Shown piece by piece: positions 25,568 to 35,000 of a DNA stretch of 49,097 nt. The notes below the pieces were generated by a model that was not told the DNA's origin, made no database searches, and worked only from the letters and a program-made list of their open reading frames with translations. The stretch comes from Spirosoma oryzae (lineage in GTDB: Bacteria; Bacteroidota; Bacteroidia; Cytophagales; Spirosomataceae), in contig NZ_PVTE01000036.1 of assembly GCF_003002825.1 (NCBI RefSeq), positions 1 to 49,097 on the forward strand. Reading direction: 5' to 3'. A program made the translations under genes and the position numbers. Numbering within the stretch: position 1 is the stretch's first letter; each line of letters starts with the position of its first letter.

Positions 25568-26475
25568 ACCCGCTCACTCGCTAACGGTAGCTTGACCATA
25601 AAGGTTGTTCCCTGTTCCAGTTGACTCGTGAAGGTAATAGAGCCTCCCAGCAGTTCAGTGTACCGTTTTGCCAGGTACAGCCCCAGGCCCGCTCCCTGAA
25701 TATGAATAGCATTACGGGCGCGAAAGAAATTGGCAAACAGCTTGTCTTTATCCGACTCGGGAATCCCGATTCCCTGATCGGTTACAGTGAAAACGACCTG
25801 CCCGTTCTGAATGGCACTGCTCAACTGAATGTCGGTGTCGTCGGCGGAGTACATGCTGGCGTTGGTCAGCAGATTTAGCAGAACACGTTGGAGAAGCTGC
25901 TTATCCAGTTGCAGCCCAAGCAGCCCCGTTTGTGGGTGGTAGTGAAATCGCTGCCGGGGTTTGGCGATGGCTTGTGCTTCTGTAATCACTTCCTGACAAA
26001 GGGCGGTGAGGTCCAGCGCTTGGGGGGTAGTGTGCAACGCATATTGATCGACCTGGCTGATCGCCAGAAAGTCATTGAGCAACGTCGTCAGGCTGTTGAC
26101 AGCGGTCTTGATCCGTTGAACGTGACGCTCCCGATGATCGCTTTCGGCCAGACTGCTGTAGCGGCTGATGAGCGACGCCGAAGACAGGATAGTCATCATT
26201 GGCGTGCGGAACTCGTGGGAGGCCAGCGTAATAAAGTTTGATTTCAACTCGTTCAACCTCCGCTCTTGCACCAACAACCGATCTTGTTCCGCTTCCAGCT
26301 GATGACGCTGAGCCACCACGGTCTGCGCTTCCCCCAGGGCCGACCGCACCCGGTTAAGTTCCTGTCGGCAATCGGCTACCTGCTGAAGTAGATTCTGGTT
26401 CGTCTGTTTGAGCTGATTCAGGTAGCGATTAGTTTCGTGGCCCTGGTCAGGCTGTTCGGAAGGCAGGTCGATCAT
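25564..26475 (-). CDS. Soluble histidine kinase partner of the receiver-Crp regulator
   Basis: 303 residues. Residues 15-80 are a coiled coil (LNQLKQTNQNLLQQV) with no recognised sensor domain. DHp has H87 in LASHEFRTPM; the ATPase contains NLLTNASMY, DQGIGI and GAGLGLYL and ends KLPLASERV. Its stop overlaps the regulator start by four bases, so the two are made together. The signal probably comes from a partner, possibly the PAS-like protein encoded 141 bp upstream at 26617-27219. Confidence 0.92.
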   Translation of the reverse strand: MIDLPSEQPDQGHETNRYLNQLKQTNQNLLQQVADCRQELNRVRSALGEAQTVVAQRHQLEAEQDRLLVQERRLNELKSNFITLASHEFRTPMMTILSSASLISRYSSLAESDHRERHVQRIKTAVNSLTTLLNDFLAISQVDQYALHTTPQALDLTALCQEVITEAQAIAKPRQRFHYHPQTGLLGLQLDKQLLQRVLLNLLTNASMYSADDTDIQLSSAIQNGQVVFTVTDQGIGIPESDKDKLFANFFRARNAIHIQGAGLGLYLAKRYTELLGGSITFTSQLEQGTTFMVKLPLASERV

Positions 26476-26616
26476 CGTTTTCGTTGATAGAGGAATTCGT
26501 TTGATGAGGCATTACCAATAACCCGGGCGCATTCGCCTGTTTGGTTACAGAAGAAGGCTCAACGTTGCCCAGACTGACTCTGGGCGGGCGAAGCAATTCC
26601 TGCCGCGCAAAAGCGA

Positions 26617-27219
26617 TCATTTATCGAGGTCTGACGTATGACGCCGGTCAACTTCGGTTATGATGCCGGTTTGGTTTGACGCGCCGGATTTATAGTGCTG
26701 CTGCGTCTGACCACGAATCAGAGCGATGAGCAGTTCCCGTACTGCGTCAGTCGAATCGTGCCGCTGAATTGCTTCCAACAGGTTCGCTTGCTGCTGGTGT
26801 TCATAGGCTGATAAGGGACGGTACGTAACGTCCTGTACCAACATCAGCACGCCATCGCCCGACTTCAAGCAAAACTGATCGTACAGCCTGACATCCCCAT
26901 CTAATCCAGCCGCTTCCACGCACACACTAGGCTGGCCTGAGTGAACGACTCTGATTAACAGTGTCAGCATCCTTAGGCGAGCACCATCAGGGTAGAGGGT
27001 TGTCAGCGGCAGACTCGTCAGGTCTTCCAAAGGAAAGTTGATTATGGCCTGCTGCATAGGGTTGATCAGTTGATAGTGAAAGTCAACAATCTGACCCATT
27101 GCGTTGCGAACCGCCTGTAATAGAGCTACTCCAGTTGAGGCCGCATCGATCAAAATTCGAACAGGTTCTGAACGTAACCAGTCGGGCGAAAAAAAATCGT
27201 TCTGGACATTATCCGGCAT
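26617..27219 (-). CDS. PAS-like single-domain sensor protein
   Basis: 200 residues. Residues 15-140 look like a PAS fold (LIDAASTGVALLQAVRNAMG, IVDFHYQLINPMQQAI, then strand-rich LMLVQDVTYR), as in the N-termini of Bacteroidota PAS kinases. There is no kinase domain, only a helical, Gln-rich tail. The same strand and position before the kinase at 25564 suggest a detached sensor for it. The PAS call is by pattern only. Confidence 0.6.
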   Translation of the reverse strand: MPDNVQNDFFSPDWLRSEPVRILIDAASTGVALLQAVRNAMGQIVDFHYQLINPMQQAIINFPLEDLTSLPLTTLYPDGARLRMLTLLIRVVHSGQPSVCVEAAGLDGDVRLYDQFCLKSGDGVLMLVQDVTYRPLSAYEHQQQANLLEAIQRHDSTDAVRELLIALIRGQTQQHYKSGASNQTGIITEVDRRHTSDLDK

Positions 27220-27598
27220 GGTCTGCTGGGCAATCGTAGTAGATTATTTGGTTAAGAAACACAAAAAACATTTGTCCGATATGAATGGTAGTTTTTTAGT
27301 TGCCGCTAAGTAAATACAAAAATCAGGTAAGGCCAATCGTATGATACTGATTGAGTTAGACACTTATAAAAATTAGCGAAATACAGCCGCGCCACGGTGG
27401 TGTCATATTGGACGTTTCCAAACCGTACTTTCTCACAAGGATACTAGTGCTCCGGCGCCCGGCGAAGCCGGGGCTTGCGCTTACGTTGATGCATTTGATG
27501 GGGCCGGGCCGGTCAAACAATTCAACGATGCATGAGGACGGGTGAGGTCCTCCCGAAAAGTGTTCCGCTCAACGATTGAGGATCGGACGTTCATTTGG
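27220..27598. other. 379 bp without a recognised gene
   Basis: Promoter side of the PAS-like gene, then GC-rich sequence (27455-27540) with CCCCGGC/GCCGGGG-like partial repeats that leads into the IS graveyard. No coding sequence is recognised. Confidence 0.45.
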
Positions 27599-27661
27599 TC
27601 TTCTTTCGATTTCCATTCCGGCCTCATCTGGCGTCAGTCCGCCCAGTGAACTATAAAGTCG
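27599..27661 (-). pseudogene. IS3-family OrfB tail fragment
   Basis: Read on the minus strand, 27661 to 27599 encodes RLYSSLGGLTPDEAGMEIER, the standard C-terminus of an rve transposase ('R.YSSLGG.TP.EA'). Nothing of the preceding catalytic core is present. It differs from the tails at 2073 and 6666, so it comes from a third IS3-type element. Confidence 0.65.
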
Positions 27662-27689
27662 AAAGGCAGTATATGCCTATCGCCAAGCC

Positions 27690-27984
27690 TCAAAAGATGG
27701 CCTGCCATGCGGGGGGGGGCTTGTAACTATCACTCAGGTAGCAGCGTCCGAGGGCGGCCTGGCGTAAGCCCGCATGCCCGGAAACGACTCAAATCACTAT
27801 TTCATTTAGGCGCGATGGCAGCTATTCGAGTGAAAGGCGAATTGCAGGATTACTACCAGCGCAAAGAGGGTAAGCACAAAATGCTTGTTCTCAACGCGGT
27901 TCGCAATAAACTCATCCACCGGACGTAGGCGGTGGTGGCTCGGGGTGAAAAATAGGCCAAAACTATGTGTTACCACTTGCCTAA
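27690..27984 (+). pseudogene. IS110-family transposase, C-terminal fragment
   Basis: ACHAG, SGSSVRGRPGVSPHARKRL, KSLFHLGAMAAIRVKGELQ, KHKMLVLNAVRNKLIHR and a final NYVLPLA are the transposase_20 end of IS110 elements. The frame breaks at a run of nine G (27711-27719), after LIHR (27927), and again before the last residues. The DEDD catalytic half is absent. Confidence 0.8.
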
Positions 27985-28026
27985 ACCATAGAAATCAGCC
28001 CGTTGAAAGGCCCATTGTGCCTGCTG

Positions 28027-28314
28027 TCAGTCGTCCGTGGTATGAATCGGAACGCCGAAGCGACTGCGGGGCTGAATGGCCCTCAGGCCTTCGAGTCGCA
28101 TCAGACGTCGTAGTTGATGACGGGCTACTTCATAGCCCTGTTCTCGCAGTTCAGTCAGTAAGCGCCGGCTGCCGTACCTACGGCGGTGGTCAACAAAACT
28201 AGCAACGACTGCCTGACGAAGTTTTTCTTTCTCTTCCGCCAAGCGGTGGCTTTTACCAGGCTGACAAGCATTGTGTTGTGGCTTGCTCATGATATAGTAA
28301 GTTAAGCAACTCAA
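28027..28314 (-). pseudogene. IS3-type OrfB N-terminal fragment
   Basis: 95 codons. From MSKPQHNACQ onward it contains LRQAVVASFVDHRRRYGSRRL, LRRLMRLEGLRAIQPRSRF, the HTH_21 part of OrfB in the IS3 family, then stops at TTDD before the DDE core. Its sequence differs from the OrfB at 1144-2073, so it belongs to another element. It adjoins the OrfA fragment at 28341. Confidence 0.7.
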
Positions 28315-28321
28315 CTGTCCG

Positions 28322-28615
28322 TCAAACCCGGACCATCTCAGATTTCCTGGCGCCCTTGGAGAAGATGCTGACCGCCTTTTTTAAGATATCTCGTTCAGGA
28401 TCAGCTTCTTTCAATTTCTTTTGCAGTCGCCTGATCAGTTGCTGCTCCTGAGTCAGTCTGCTGGCAGTAGTGGTGAGTTGGACAGGGCTTTTATGAGTCT
28501 GCCGCCATTTAGTAATCCGACTAGAGTCGATGCCAAGTTCGTAGGCAGCCTCCTGTACAGAGCCTTTTGCATAGGACAGCTCGACGGCCATTTTTCTAAA
28601 CGTCTCGTCAAACAC
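28322..28615 (-). CDS. IS3-family OrfA, 3' end replaced
   Basis: Near-identical to OrfA at 877-1164 for the first 90 residues (GTG start, FDETFRKMAVELSYAKGSV, ITKWRQTHKSP). After ARKSE the match to the first copy ends at about 28341, and the last codons (MVRV) come from unrelated sequence, which seems to be the end of the next IS. The substitutions K/E and D/P near the end show the two copies have diverged. Without OrfB it cannot transpose. Confidence 0.7.
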   Translation of the reverse strand: MFDETFRKMAVELSYAKGSVQEAAYELGIDSSRITKWRQTHKSPVQLTTTASRLTQEQQLIRRLQKKLKEADPERDILKKAVSIFSKGARKSEMVRV

Positions 28616-28710
28616 ACACGGTCCGCCGTTGCGGTCTTTTTTTCATGGGTACTTTCGGGTTTGCCCCAAATGTGCCTAAAAACCGTCTCCAGTCAAATGT
28701 AGAAAGTCCA
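28341..28710 (-). mobile_element. Left-end fragment of the IS3 element of 781-2103
   Basis: Positions 28710 down to 28341 repeat 781 to about 1152 with few changes, including the left terminal repeat (reverse complement of AGTCAAATGTAGAAAGTCCA at 28691-28710). The break at 28341 is sharp. The right two thirds are missing here, while a right-end scrap is found at 41659. Confidence 0.85.
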
Positions 28711-28711
28711 C

Positions 28712-28984
28712 ACCGACGAGCAGGACGCCGAAGGTTTTACCGCAACGAGTACTCATCGGGGACTGACTATTGAGCTGGCCCATATCCTAACTAGTGGCCG
28801 CGTTGACTACAAAACGAACAAGTACAGCTTCACCCTGACACCTTTCGCTTATCAGGAAGGCACAACCGGCTACGAGTTAGCGTTGACAGCTAAGAACGCT
28901 CAGCCCAAAGCACTTACATGGGTAAGCCTAGGGGCCGCAAGCCAAAGGCGTAACAACACCTCCTCAGTCGTTATTACATCGTAA
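28712..28984 (+). pseudogene. 3' fragment of an unknown gene interrupted by the IS
   Basis: Immediately after the IS left end a frame stays open for 90 codons without a start: TDEQDAEGFTATSTHRGLTI, ELAHILTSGRVDYKTNKYSF, then LALTAKNAQPKALTWVSLGA and TAA. The composition looks like a real beta-rich protein. I recognise no family and see no matching 5' part in the window. Confidence 0.45.
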
Positions 28985-29151
28985 TTGCTTGGATCAACCT
29001 GTAGTGAAGTGGTTTATGCCATTTTTTGAACGCTCGTTCAGAAAACGCCAGCGTGATCTGCTCTGCAAAAAATATGAAAATTAGGTTCACTATGTTTCAA
29101 GCTACACAATAAGAGGCTTGTCCTGCCGTTTTATATCTGTTACGCTTCAGC

Positions 29152-29184
29152 AGCCTCACTCGGTCACGGGTGAGGCTTTTTTTG
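29152..29184 (+). terminator. Rho-independent terminator
   Basis: AGCCTCAC (29152-29159), 10-nt loop, GTGAGGCT (29170-29177), then TTTTTTTG. It reads on the plus strand, after the gene fragment ending at 28984, and insulates the recombinase gene. Confidence 0.8.
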
Positions 29185-29304
29185 TTGCTGCTGGTAATCC
29201 CATAATTTTTTAACCAATTCTGGTTCGTGGAACATGTTTCACAGTTACCCGATGAACGTATCGACAGTAGAGACAAACAATCACTTTTTCAAACTATGTC
29301 CCTA

Positions 29305-29336
29305 GTTACTCTTGATAATCAATTATCAGGAGTAAC
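29305..29336. promoter_or_regulatory. 32-bp dyad upstream of the tyrosine recombinase
   Basis: GTTACTC-T-TGATAAT, centre CA, ATTATCA-G-GAGTAAC: 15 pairs (one T-G) around a 2-bp centre. It ends 70 bp before the recombinase ATG. AT-rich dyads of this size are typical of operators or of recombinase core sites. Confidence 0.6.
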
Positions 29337-29406
29337 CCTATCTTTGTCAAAACGACTCTATTTCGGGGTCAGCTTGATAAGCAAATAGTACTCATTTCCC
29401 TTTCCC

Positions 29407-30390
29407 ATGAAGCGACCCGCTACTGAGCCAAACGTCTTAGCCATCGTTACCGCCCGAGAGCAGAGCTTGTCGTTACGCATCGACGAGCAACTCCACGGGG
29501 AAGCCCGCGAATATCTGCGGGCCGGCTTGCAGGGCTCGGCCAATTCGCAACGGGCCTTTGCCACCGATGTCCGCCAGTATGCCGACTGGTGTGAGCAGAA
29601 CGGTTATGAGCCAACACCGCTGTCAGCCGTGGCGCTGGTCGAGTACGTCACCTTCCTCGGACGCACCCGCTCGTTCTTCACGGTTCAACGCCACCTGGCT
29701 AGCCTGGCTAAGCTGCACCGGCAACACGGCTTGCCCTCGCCGACCACCGACGAGCAGTTCAAAGTCTTTATGAAAGGCTTTAAGCTCAAGAAGACCGTGC
29801 GGCAAAAGCAGGCCCCTGACTTTTCGGTCAAGCAGTTGCGGCAGGCAATTGACAGCATACCACCCACGCCGACGGGCCTACGCAACCGAGCCATTCTGCT
29901 GCTGGGCTTCACGGGGGCATTCCGACGCAGCGAATTGGCCAGCCTCGACGTCACCAACATCCTCATCGATGAGGCCGGCCTAGTCATCCGGTTGGACCGA
30001 TCCAAAACCAATCAATTCGGGGAGGTCGAAGAAAAGGCGGTAGCCTACGCCAGTGAACCCGAGTATTGTCCCATCGGGGCCCTGCAGCAGTGGATAGCCG
30101 TGATTGATCGGGAGCAGGGGCCTTTGTTTGTGCGAATTCGGAAAGGGGAACGGGTCACTCAGGAGCGGCTGTCGGATGAGTGGGTGAACGTGCTAGTGCA
30201 ACAGCATCTGGGAGAGTCGTTTACCGCCCACTCGCTACGGGCCAGTTTTGTGACTGTGGCTAAAGCTAACGGAGCGGACGATCTGGAGGTGATGAACCAG
30301 ACCAAGCACCGCACCACCGTCATGATCCAGCGCTATGATCGACGGCGCAACATTCGCAAGCACAATGCCTCAGGTAAGCTAGGGCTTTAA
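29407..30390 (+). CDS. Tyrosine recombinase / phage-type integrase
   Basis: Site-specific recombinase that cuts and rejoins DNA through a Tyr-phosphate link. 327 residues: an N-terminal SAM-like core-binding domain (about 33-125) and a catalytic domain with the full set R173 (FRRSEL), K200, H275 and R278 (HSLRASF), H301 and Y310 (MIQRYDR). It is thus likely active. It resembles XerC/D-sized integrases rather than large conjugative-transposon ones. Its stop overlaps the convergent S41 peptidase gene by 12 bp. The IS-rich left flank suggests an accessory insertion hotspot; no att site can be proven. Confidence 0.92.
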   Translation: MKRPATEPNVLAIVTAREQSLSLRIDEQLHGEAREYLRAGLQGSANSQRAFATDVRQYADWCEQNGYEPTPLSAVALVEYVTFLGRTRSFFTVQRHLASLAKLHRQHGLPSPTTDEQFKVFMKGFKLKKTVRQKQAPDFSVKQLRQAIDSIPPTPTGLRNRAILLLGFTGAFRRSELASLDVTNILIDEAGLVIRLDRSKTNQFGEVEEKAVAYASEPEYCPIGALQQWIAVIDREQGPLFVRIRKGERVTQERLSDEWVNVLVQQHLGESFTAHSLRASFVTVAKANGADDLEVMNQTKHRTTVMIQRYDRRRNIRKHNASGKLGL

Positions 30391-31422
30391 CAACCGCTTC
30401 GGCTTGTGACCAAACCAGGCCAGTGCCGCCTTCACTTTCTGGTCATTAGCCAGCGTTTCGAAATCATCGCCACCGATCACCTCAATGTCGGGCCGCACAA
30501 CATCGGTATAGACTTTGCCCCTTCGGTCAGCGTCATAATCGACCGCCAGGTTCAGACCCGCTGATGCATTAATGGAGAAGCCCTGATTAGCCGTCGTGTA
30601 GCCTGCGCTTGGCTCGCCAATCAAGACCGTGTTTTTTCGGCCCACCGTTGCGATGGCCACCACTTCACCCGAACTGGCCGTTTGGCCGCTGATCAGCACG
30701 GCTAGCGGCACACCAGCGGGGATGCCCACTGGCTGATCGACCACCGTGGAGACTTGCTGGCTGTCTAGATAGATGTTTTTCCCTTTTAGAATCCATGCTC
30801 CGTCGGGCTGCTGGTGTTGATTAACAAACTGACCCACCTGGCCCTCGCCTAGCAGGTCGGCTAGTCCCGCCAACATCTGGTACATGCTACCCCCAGTGTT
30901 GACCCGCAGATCCAAAATCCACTTCTTGATCTTTACCGTGTTCACCGATCGTAACGCATTCCGGATCGCCTGCGTATCGGCATTAGTGTTCTTGCCATTG
31001 AAATCCCGGTTACCCGGTAGCATGATGTAGCCCACGTCCTCTCCGATGGTTAGCACCCGTACATTGGGATAAGCATTGATGGCTTGACGCACCGCTTGAT
31101 TAGTGTAAGCAGGTCTTTGGGGCTTCCAGGCGTAGGTTTTACCCTGGAGCAGCAGGGCGCCATGATGGTCACCTAGTTGTTGAAACAGGTAGGGAAAGAC
31201 ACTGGCCACCTCCTGGTAAGATTTGGCGGTAGCCGCTCGTCGATAGACTTGTTCTCTAAGCCTGGTCCAGTCGATGGTGTCCCGACTGATGGCATTAGTC
31301 TGGAGAATGGTAAAACTTTTTTCAAGCATCAGTCTCAGGCTATCTGGCAGGGCCGGGGACCGATCTTGGGCTTGGCTGGTAAGGGTAGCGTAACAAAGCA
31401 GTAGTGTCAGCAGGATCTTCAT
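30379..31422 (-). CDS. Secreted S41-family (C-terminal-processing-like) peptidase
   Basis: From M8 of the longest frame (ATG at 31422) the protein begins MKILLTLLLCYATLTSQAQD, a clear signal peptide; an extension to 31443 is open but would spoil it. The S41 catalytic region is visible: KKWILDLRVNTGGSMYQMLA, then VLISGQTASSGEVVAIA with the nucleophile Ser, then GEPSAGYTTANQGF. There is no PDZ domain, so it is closer to the tricorn/IRBP-like S41 subfamily than to CtpA. Function in periplasm or on the surface, substrate unknown. About 347 residues. Confidence 0.85.
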   Translation of the reverse strand: MKILLTLLLCYATLTSQAQDRSPALPDSLRLMLEKSFTILQTNAISRDTIDWTRLREQVYRRAATAKSYQEVASVFPYLFQQLGDHHGALLLQGKTYAWKPQRPAYTNQAVRQAINAYPNVRVLTIGEDVGYIMLPGNRDFNGKNTNADTQAIRNALRSVNTVKIKKWILDLRVNTGGSMYQMLAGLADLLGEGQVGQFVNQHQQPDGAWILKGKNIYLDSQQVSTVVDQPVGIPAGVPLAVLISGQTASSGEVVAIATVGRKNTVLIGEPSAGYTTANQGFSINASAGLNLAVDYDADRRGKVYTDVVRPDIEVIGGDDFETLANDQKVKAALAWFGHKPKRLLKP

Positions 31423-31569
31423 GGGGGAAAGATAGTAGCCCACACTCGAATCTCATTAGGCGAGTATGTATGAGCCATCCCTGCTGATATGGTGTTTCTA
31501 CCGACGTTTAGCTTGTGAGTGATCAGCGGCTCCGGGTCAGCGACTGCACAGAAGTAATTACAGTATGCC

Positions 31570-31650
31570 CTTTGTCAACAAGTTGACTTGTCGCGTTGTC
31601 GCTTTGTTGACTAATTGACAAGTTGACAATGTGACAAGTCAATTTGTCAC
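31570..31650. repeat. Cluster of TTGAC/GTCAA repeats in 8-bp phase
   Basis: Four consecutive 8-bp units, TTGTTGAC, TAATTGAC, AAGTTGAC, AATGTGAC (about 31604-31635), flanked by TTGTCAAC, AAGTTGAC, TTGTCGCG, TTGTCGCT on the left and AAGTCAAT, TTGTCAC on the right. It lies about 150 bp upstream of the S41 gene start. Confidence 0.65.
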
Positions 31651-31935
31651 TTCTTACCAAGCAAGGCAGTGAAAACCTTACAAACTAGGTTAAGTAACTC
31701 ATTACCAACGTCGAATTGGCTATCAGACTGAGCTTGTTGATTGATCAGTGTCTCACAAACTCAACCCATCGCTAAAAAAAAGACGTTGATTCAAGAGAGG
31801 GCAATTTGAGACTTGAGTGAATATCGAACTGTCGATGCTGGTAGCACAAGTTCATTTACTCGTGAAAACGGGCGATTGATGATACACTATTTCCAGGTAA
31901 TTGAATCACAAATTCCTACGTGTTTTTTACGCAAC

Positions 31936-31996
31936 CGCTCCCCAATAGACAAAGGGCCAACTGTCAATTAGTTGGCCCTTTGTCTGTTGGGGAGCG
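31936..31996 (-). terminator. 27-bp stem hairpin at the end of the surface-protein gene
   Basis: CGCTCCCCAATAGACAAAGG (start of the left arm, 31936-31962) is complementary to the arm at 31970-31996 with a single T-G pair and a 7-nt loop. It begins 11 bp after the stop at 32008 on the minus strand. There is no U-tract, but the stability suggests transcript-end or mRNA-stabilising function. Confidence 0.7.
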
Positions 31997-32007
31997 TGGT
32001 CAAATGG

Positions 32008-35000
32008 CTAGTGCCGGATCAGCTTGACAGTCTGCTGCTGCGTGGCCGTGCTCACCTTCAGAATGGTCATAGCCTGACCAGCCGGGACTGGAACCACGAC
32101 TCGCGCAGAGCCAGATGCCTGCGGAATCTGCTGCTGATGCAGCCGGTCGCCCGCCAGATCAGTCAGATTCAATTCCACCGCCTGCCCGGCCACACCACCG
32201 ATCAACACCTCCACCGACTCGCCAACCACCGGGTTGCCCAGTACGACGACCGACAGCGGACTGCTCGCTTCCGCCACTGCCTGACGACTGTTCGCCGGGC
32301 TCGTACAAGCCGCCAGCCAGTTGTAGCGGTAGGTGGCGGTTTGACCTGTCTGAACAGCTTCCAAGGTCACTGCCGGGTTATCGGTGTAGAGCCGCAGGCT
32401 GTAAGGCCCCGGGGTGGTGCCGAAGTCCTGCTCGTTGACCACCCGGAAGCGGATCGGACTGCCGTCGACGCCCGTGTACTGGGGAAAGAAACTCAGCCGC
32501 CGTTCGGTGTTGCTCACACTCAGGCAGGTCACGCTGCCCACCCCCGTGATGGTAAAGCCCGCTGGGGGCGGGGGCGGGGTGGCCCCGGCCACCACCTGTA
32601 GGGTAAAGTTCAGACTGACGCTTTGCCCGGCGGGGTCACTGGCTGTGAGCTCGATGGTGCTGGTGCCCGCCTGGGTGGGAGTGCCGGTGATGGCACTCAG
32701 GCTGGCCGAGAAGCTAAGGCCGGCGGGCAGGCCACCTGTGCGCAGGCTGAGCGGCTCGCCCTCAGGATCGGCGAAGGTGTTGGCCGGTACGTAGAAGCTG
32801 TAGCCCTGACCGACGGTAGCCGACTGGGGCGCGATGGGCACCACGACCACGGGGGGGCGGTTGGTGACTGTCGGCGGGGTCTGGTTGCCGCAGGCGCTCA
32901 GCCAGTTGTAGCGGTAGGTGGCGGTTTGACCTGTCTGAATAGCTTCCAGGGTCACTGCCGGGTTATCGGTGTAGAGCCGCAGGCTATAAGGCCCCGGGGT
33001 GGTGCCAAAGTCCTGCTCGTTGACCGCCCGGAAGCGGACCGAACTGCCATCCAGACCGCTGTAGACGGGACTGAAGCTGACCCGCCGTTCGGTGACGGTG
33101 ACGGCCACACAGGTCAGATCGGTCACGCCGGTGATGGTGAAACCAGCCGGGGGCGTAGTAGCGGGGGTGGCATCAACCTGCATCGCCACGTCGGTGGCTA
33201 CCGACAGCCCACCGGGGTCCAGGGCGGTGATGCGCACGGTGGTGCGGCCGGGGGCGGTCGGGCTACCACTGATGGTGGTGCCCGCCAGCGTCAGCCCGGC
33301 CGGCAGGGCACTACTCGAATAGGTCAGCGTCTGGCCGTCGGGGTCGGCGAAATAGCGGGTCAGCTCCAACTGGTAGGGCTGGTTCTGCACCAGTTGCTGA
33401 GCGGGGATGCCGGTGGTGGTGGGTGGCCGGTTGGGGGCCACGGATCCCTGGCAGGCGGCCAGCCAGGCGTAGCTGAAGCGGGCGTCAGGACTGGCGGCCT
33501 GCTGGGCCAGCAGGGCGACGGTGGGATTGTCGCTGTAGAGCCGGATGGTATAGGGCCCCGGGGCGGTGGTGGCATCGACTTCGTTGATGACCCGCAGACT
33601 GACCGGGGTGCCGTTGAGACCGCTGTAGATGGGGGTGAAGCTGACGCGGTACTCACCCCGGCTGGCATCGACGAGCTGGCATTGCCGGGTGTCGACCGAG
33701 CGGATGGCAAACTCGCCGGGGATGAGGGTGAAGCCGTAGCTATCCGAAGCTGTATTGCTATTACCCACCCCATCCTGAGCGACGTTGGCCGGGATGCTCA
33801 CGTTGGTGGGCTGGCCGGGGGTGCTGGCCGTCACGCTGAAGCTATAGCTGGCCCCACTGCCCGAAAAGCCGTTCACCGAGCCGTTGCTCACGCTGACCTT
33901 GCTGACATCAAAGCCGGTAACGGGTTCGCTGAACTGAGCCGTAAAGCTGGTGGGCTGGCTGCTGGTAGTGGCTCCGTTACCCACCGATGCGCTCAGGGTG
34001 ACAGCCGGAGCAGTGGCGTCCACCGAAAAGGCGTTCGTGTTGGACGCCGGGCTGGTGGTCTGTCCGCTGCTTATGGCCACGGCGTAGGCTGAGTAGCTGC
34101 CGCTGGAAAGGGGGCTACCCGGCGTGACGCTGAACTGGCCCCCATTGGCCGTGGTGGTCAGGGTTTGCGAAGCCGTGCCGCTCAGATAGACCATCACGGT
34201 GCTGCCGCCGGGGGCGCTACCCGCGAAGGTAGGTAACCCATTGGTAGTCGTGCTGTTGGCCGGGCTGCTCAGACTAGGCACTCCGGTAGCGGCTGGGCTC
34301 ACGCTCAGGTTGAAAGCCGTGCTGGTCACTGAGTTGTAGGTGCCCGTCACCACCAGCGAGTAGCTGCCCGCATCGGCCAGCTGCACATTGGTCAGCGTTA
34401 AGGTGGCCGACGTCTGGCCCGCCACCGCATTGCTCAGATTGTCTTTGTACCACTGGTAGCCGCTCACGCTGCCCATCACGCTGGCGGGGGCGCTCACGCT
34501 GGCCCCCGTCGTTACGCTGCTGGCCGAAGGGGGCTGGCTGGTGATGGCTACGGGCTGGACGGGGCTGCCCTGATACTCGTAGGCCCCCATGTCGATGGTG
34601 CCACCAGTGGGGAAAATCCGGGGGTTACCGGCCAGATCAGTTGCCGGTCCCTTCTCGTAGGCCGCATTGCTGCCCGCGTCGATAGCGGGTGAGTTGGGTG
34701 CCAGAGTCACATCGTTGGCCGACGCGAAAGGCGAGGTGTTGGTCGTTTTATTGTTGCTACCGGTGTAGCCCGTTACGGTGTTATCGAAAAGGCTGTAGGT
34801 GGCGGTGAGGGTGGCGGGAGAATTATTGACGATGGTGTTCCCCGCCCCATTGTCCCACAGCACACAGTTGGCCAGCGTGGGGGTGCCGTTGTTGTAGATG
34901 CCCCCTCCGGTTGTTGCCGAATTACTGAGCAGACTACAGTTGGTCAGCGTGGGGCTACCGTTGTTGTAGATGCCTCCTCCATTTGTTGCCGAATTAGCCT

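Larger units (their letters stand above)
28985..29406. other. Region upstream of the recombinase gene
   Basis: 422 bp holding a good terminator (29152-29184) and a 32-bp dyad (29305-29336). No coding sequence is recognised. Confidence 0.55.
31423..32007. other. 585-bp intergenic region with short repeats and a long hairpin
   Basis: Contains the TTGAC-type repeat cluster (31570-31650) and the 27-bp stem hairpin that closes the surface-protein gene (31936-31996). No gene is recognised. Confidence 0.55.

Noticed and set aside
32623..34092. 489-codon plus-strand open frame
   Set aside because: It lies entirely antisense to the T9SS surface-protein gene, and its Gly/Ala/Arg-rich composition is that of a shadow frame of GC-rich repeat DNA.
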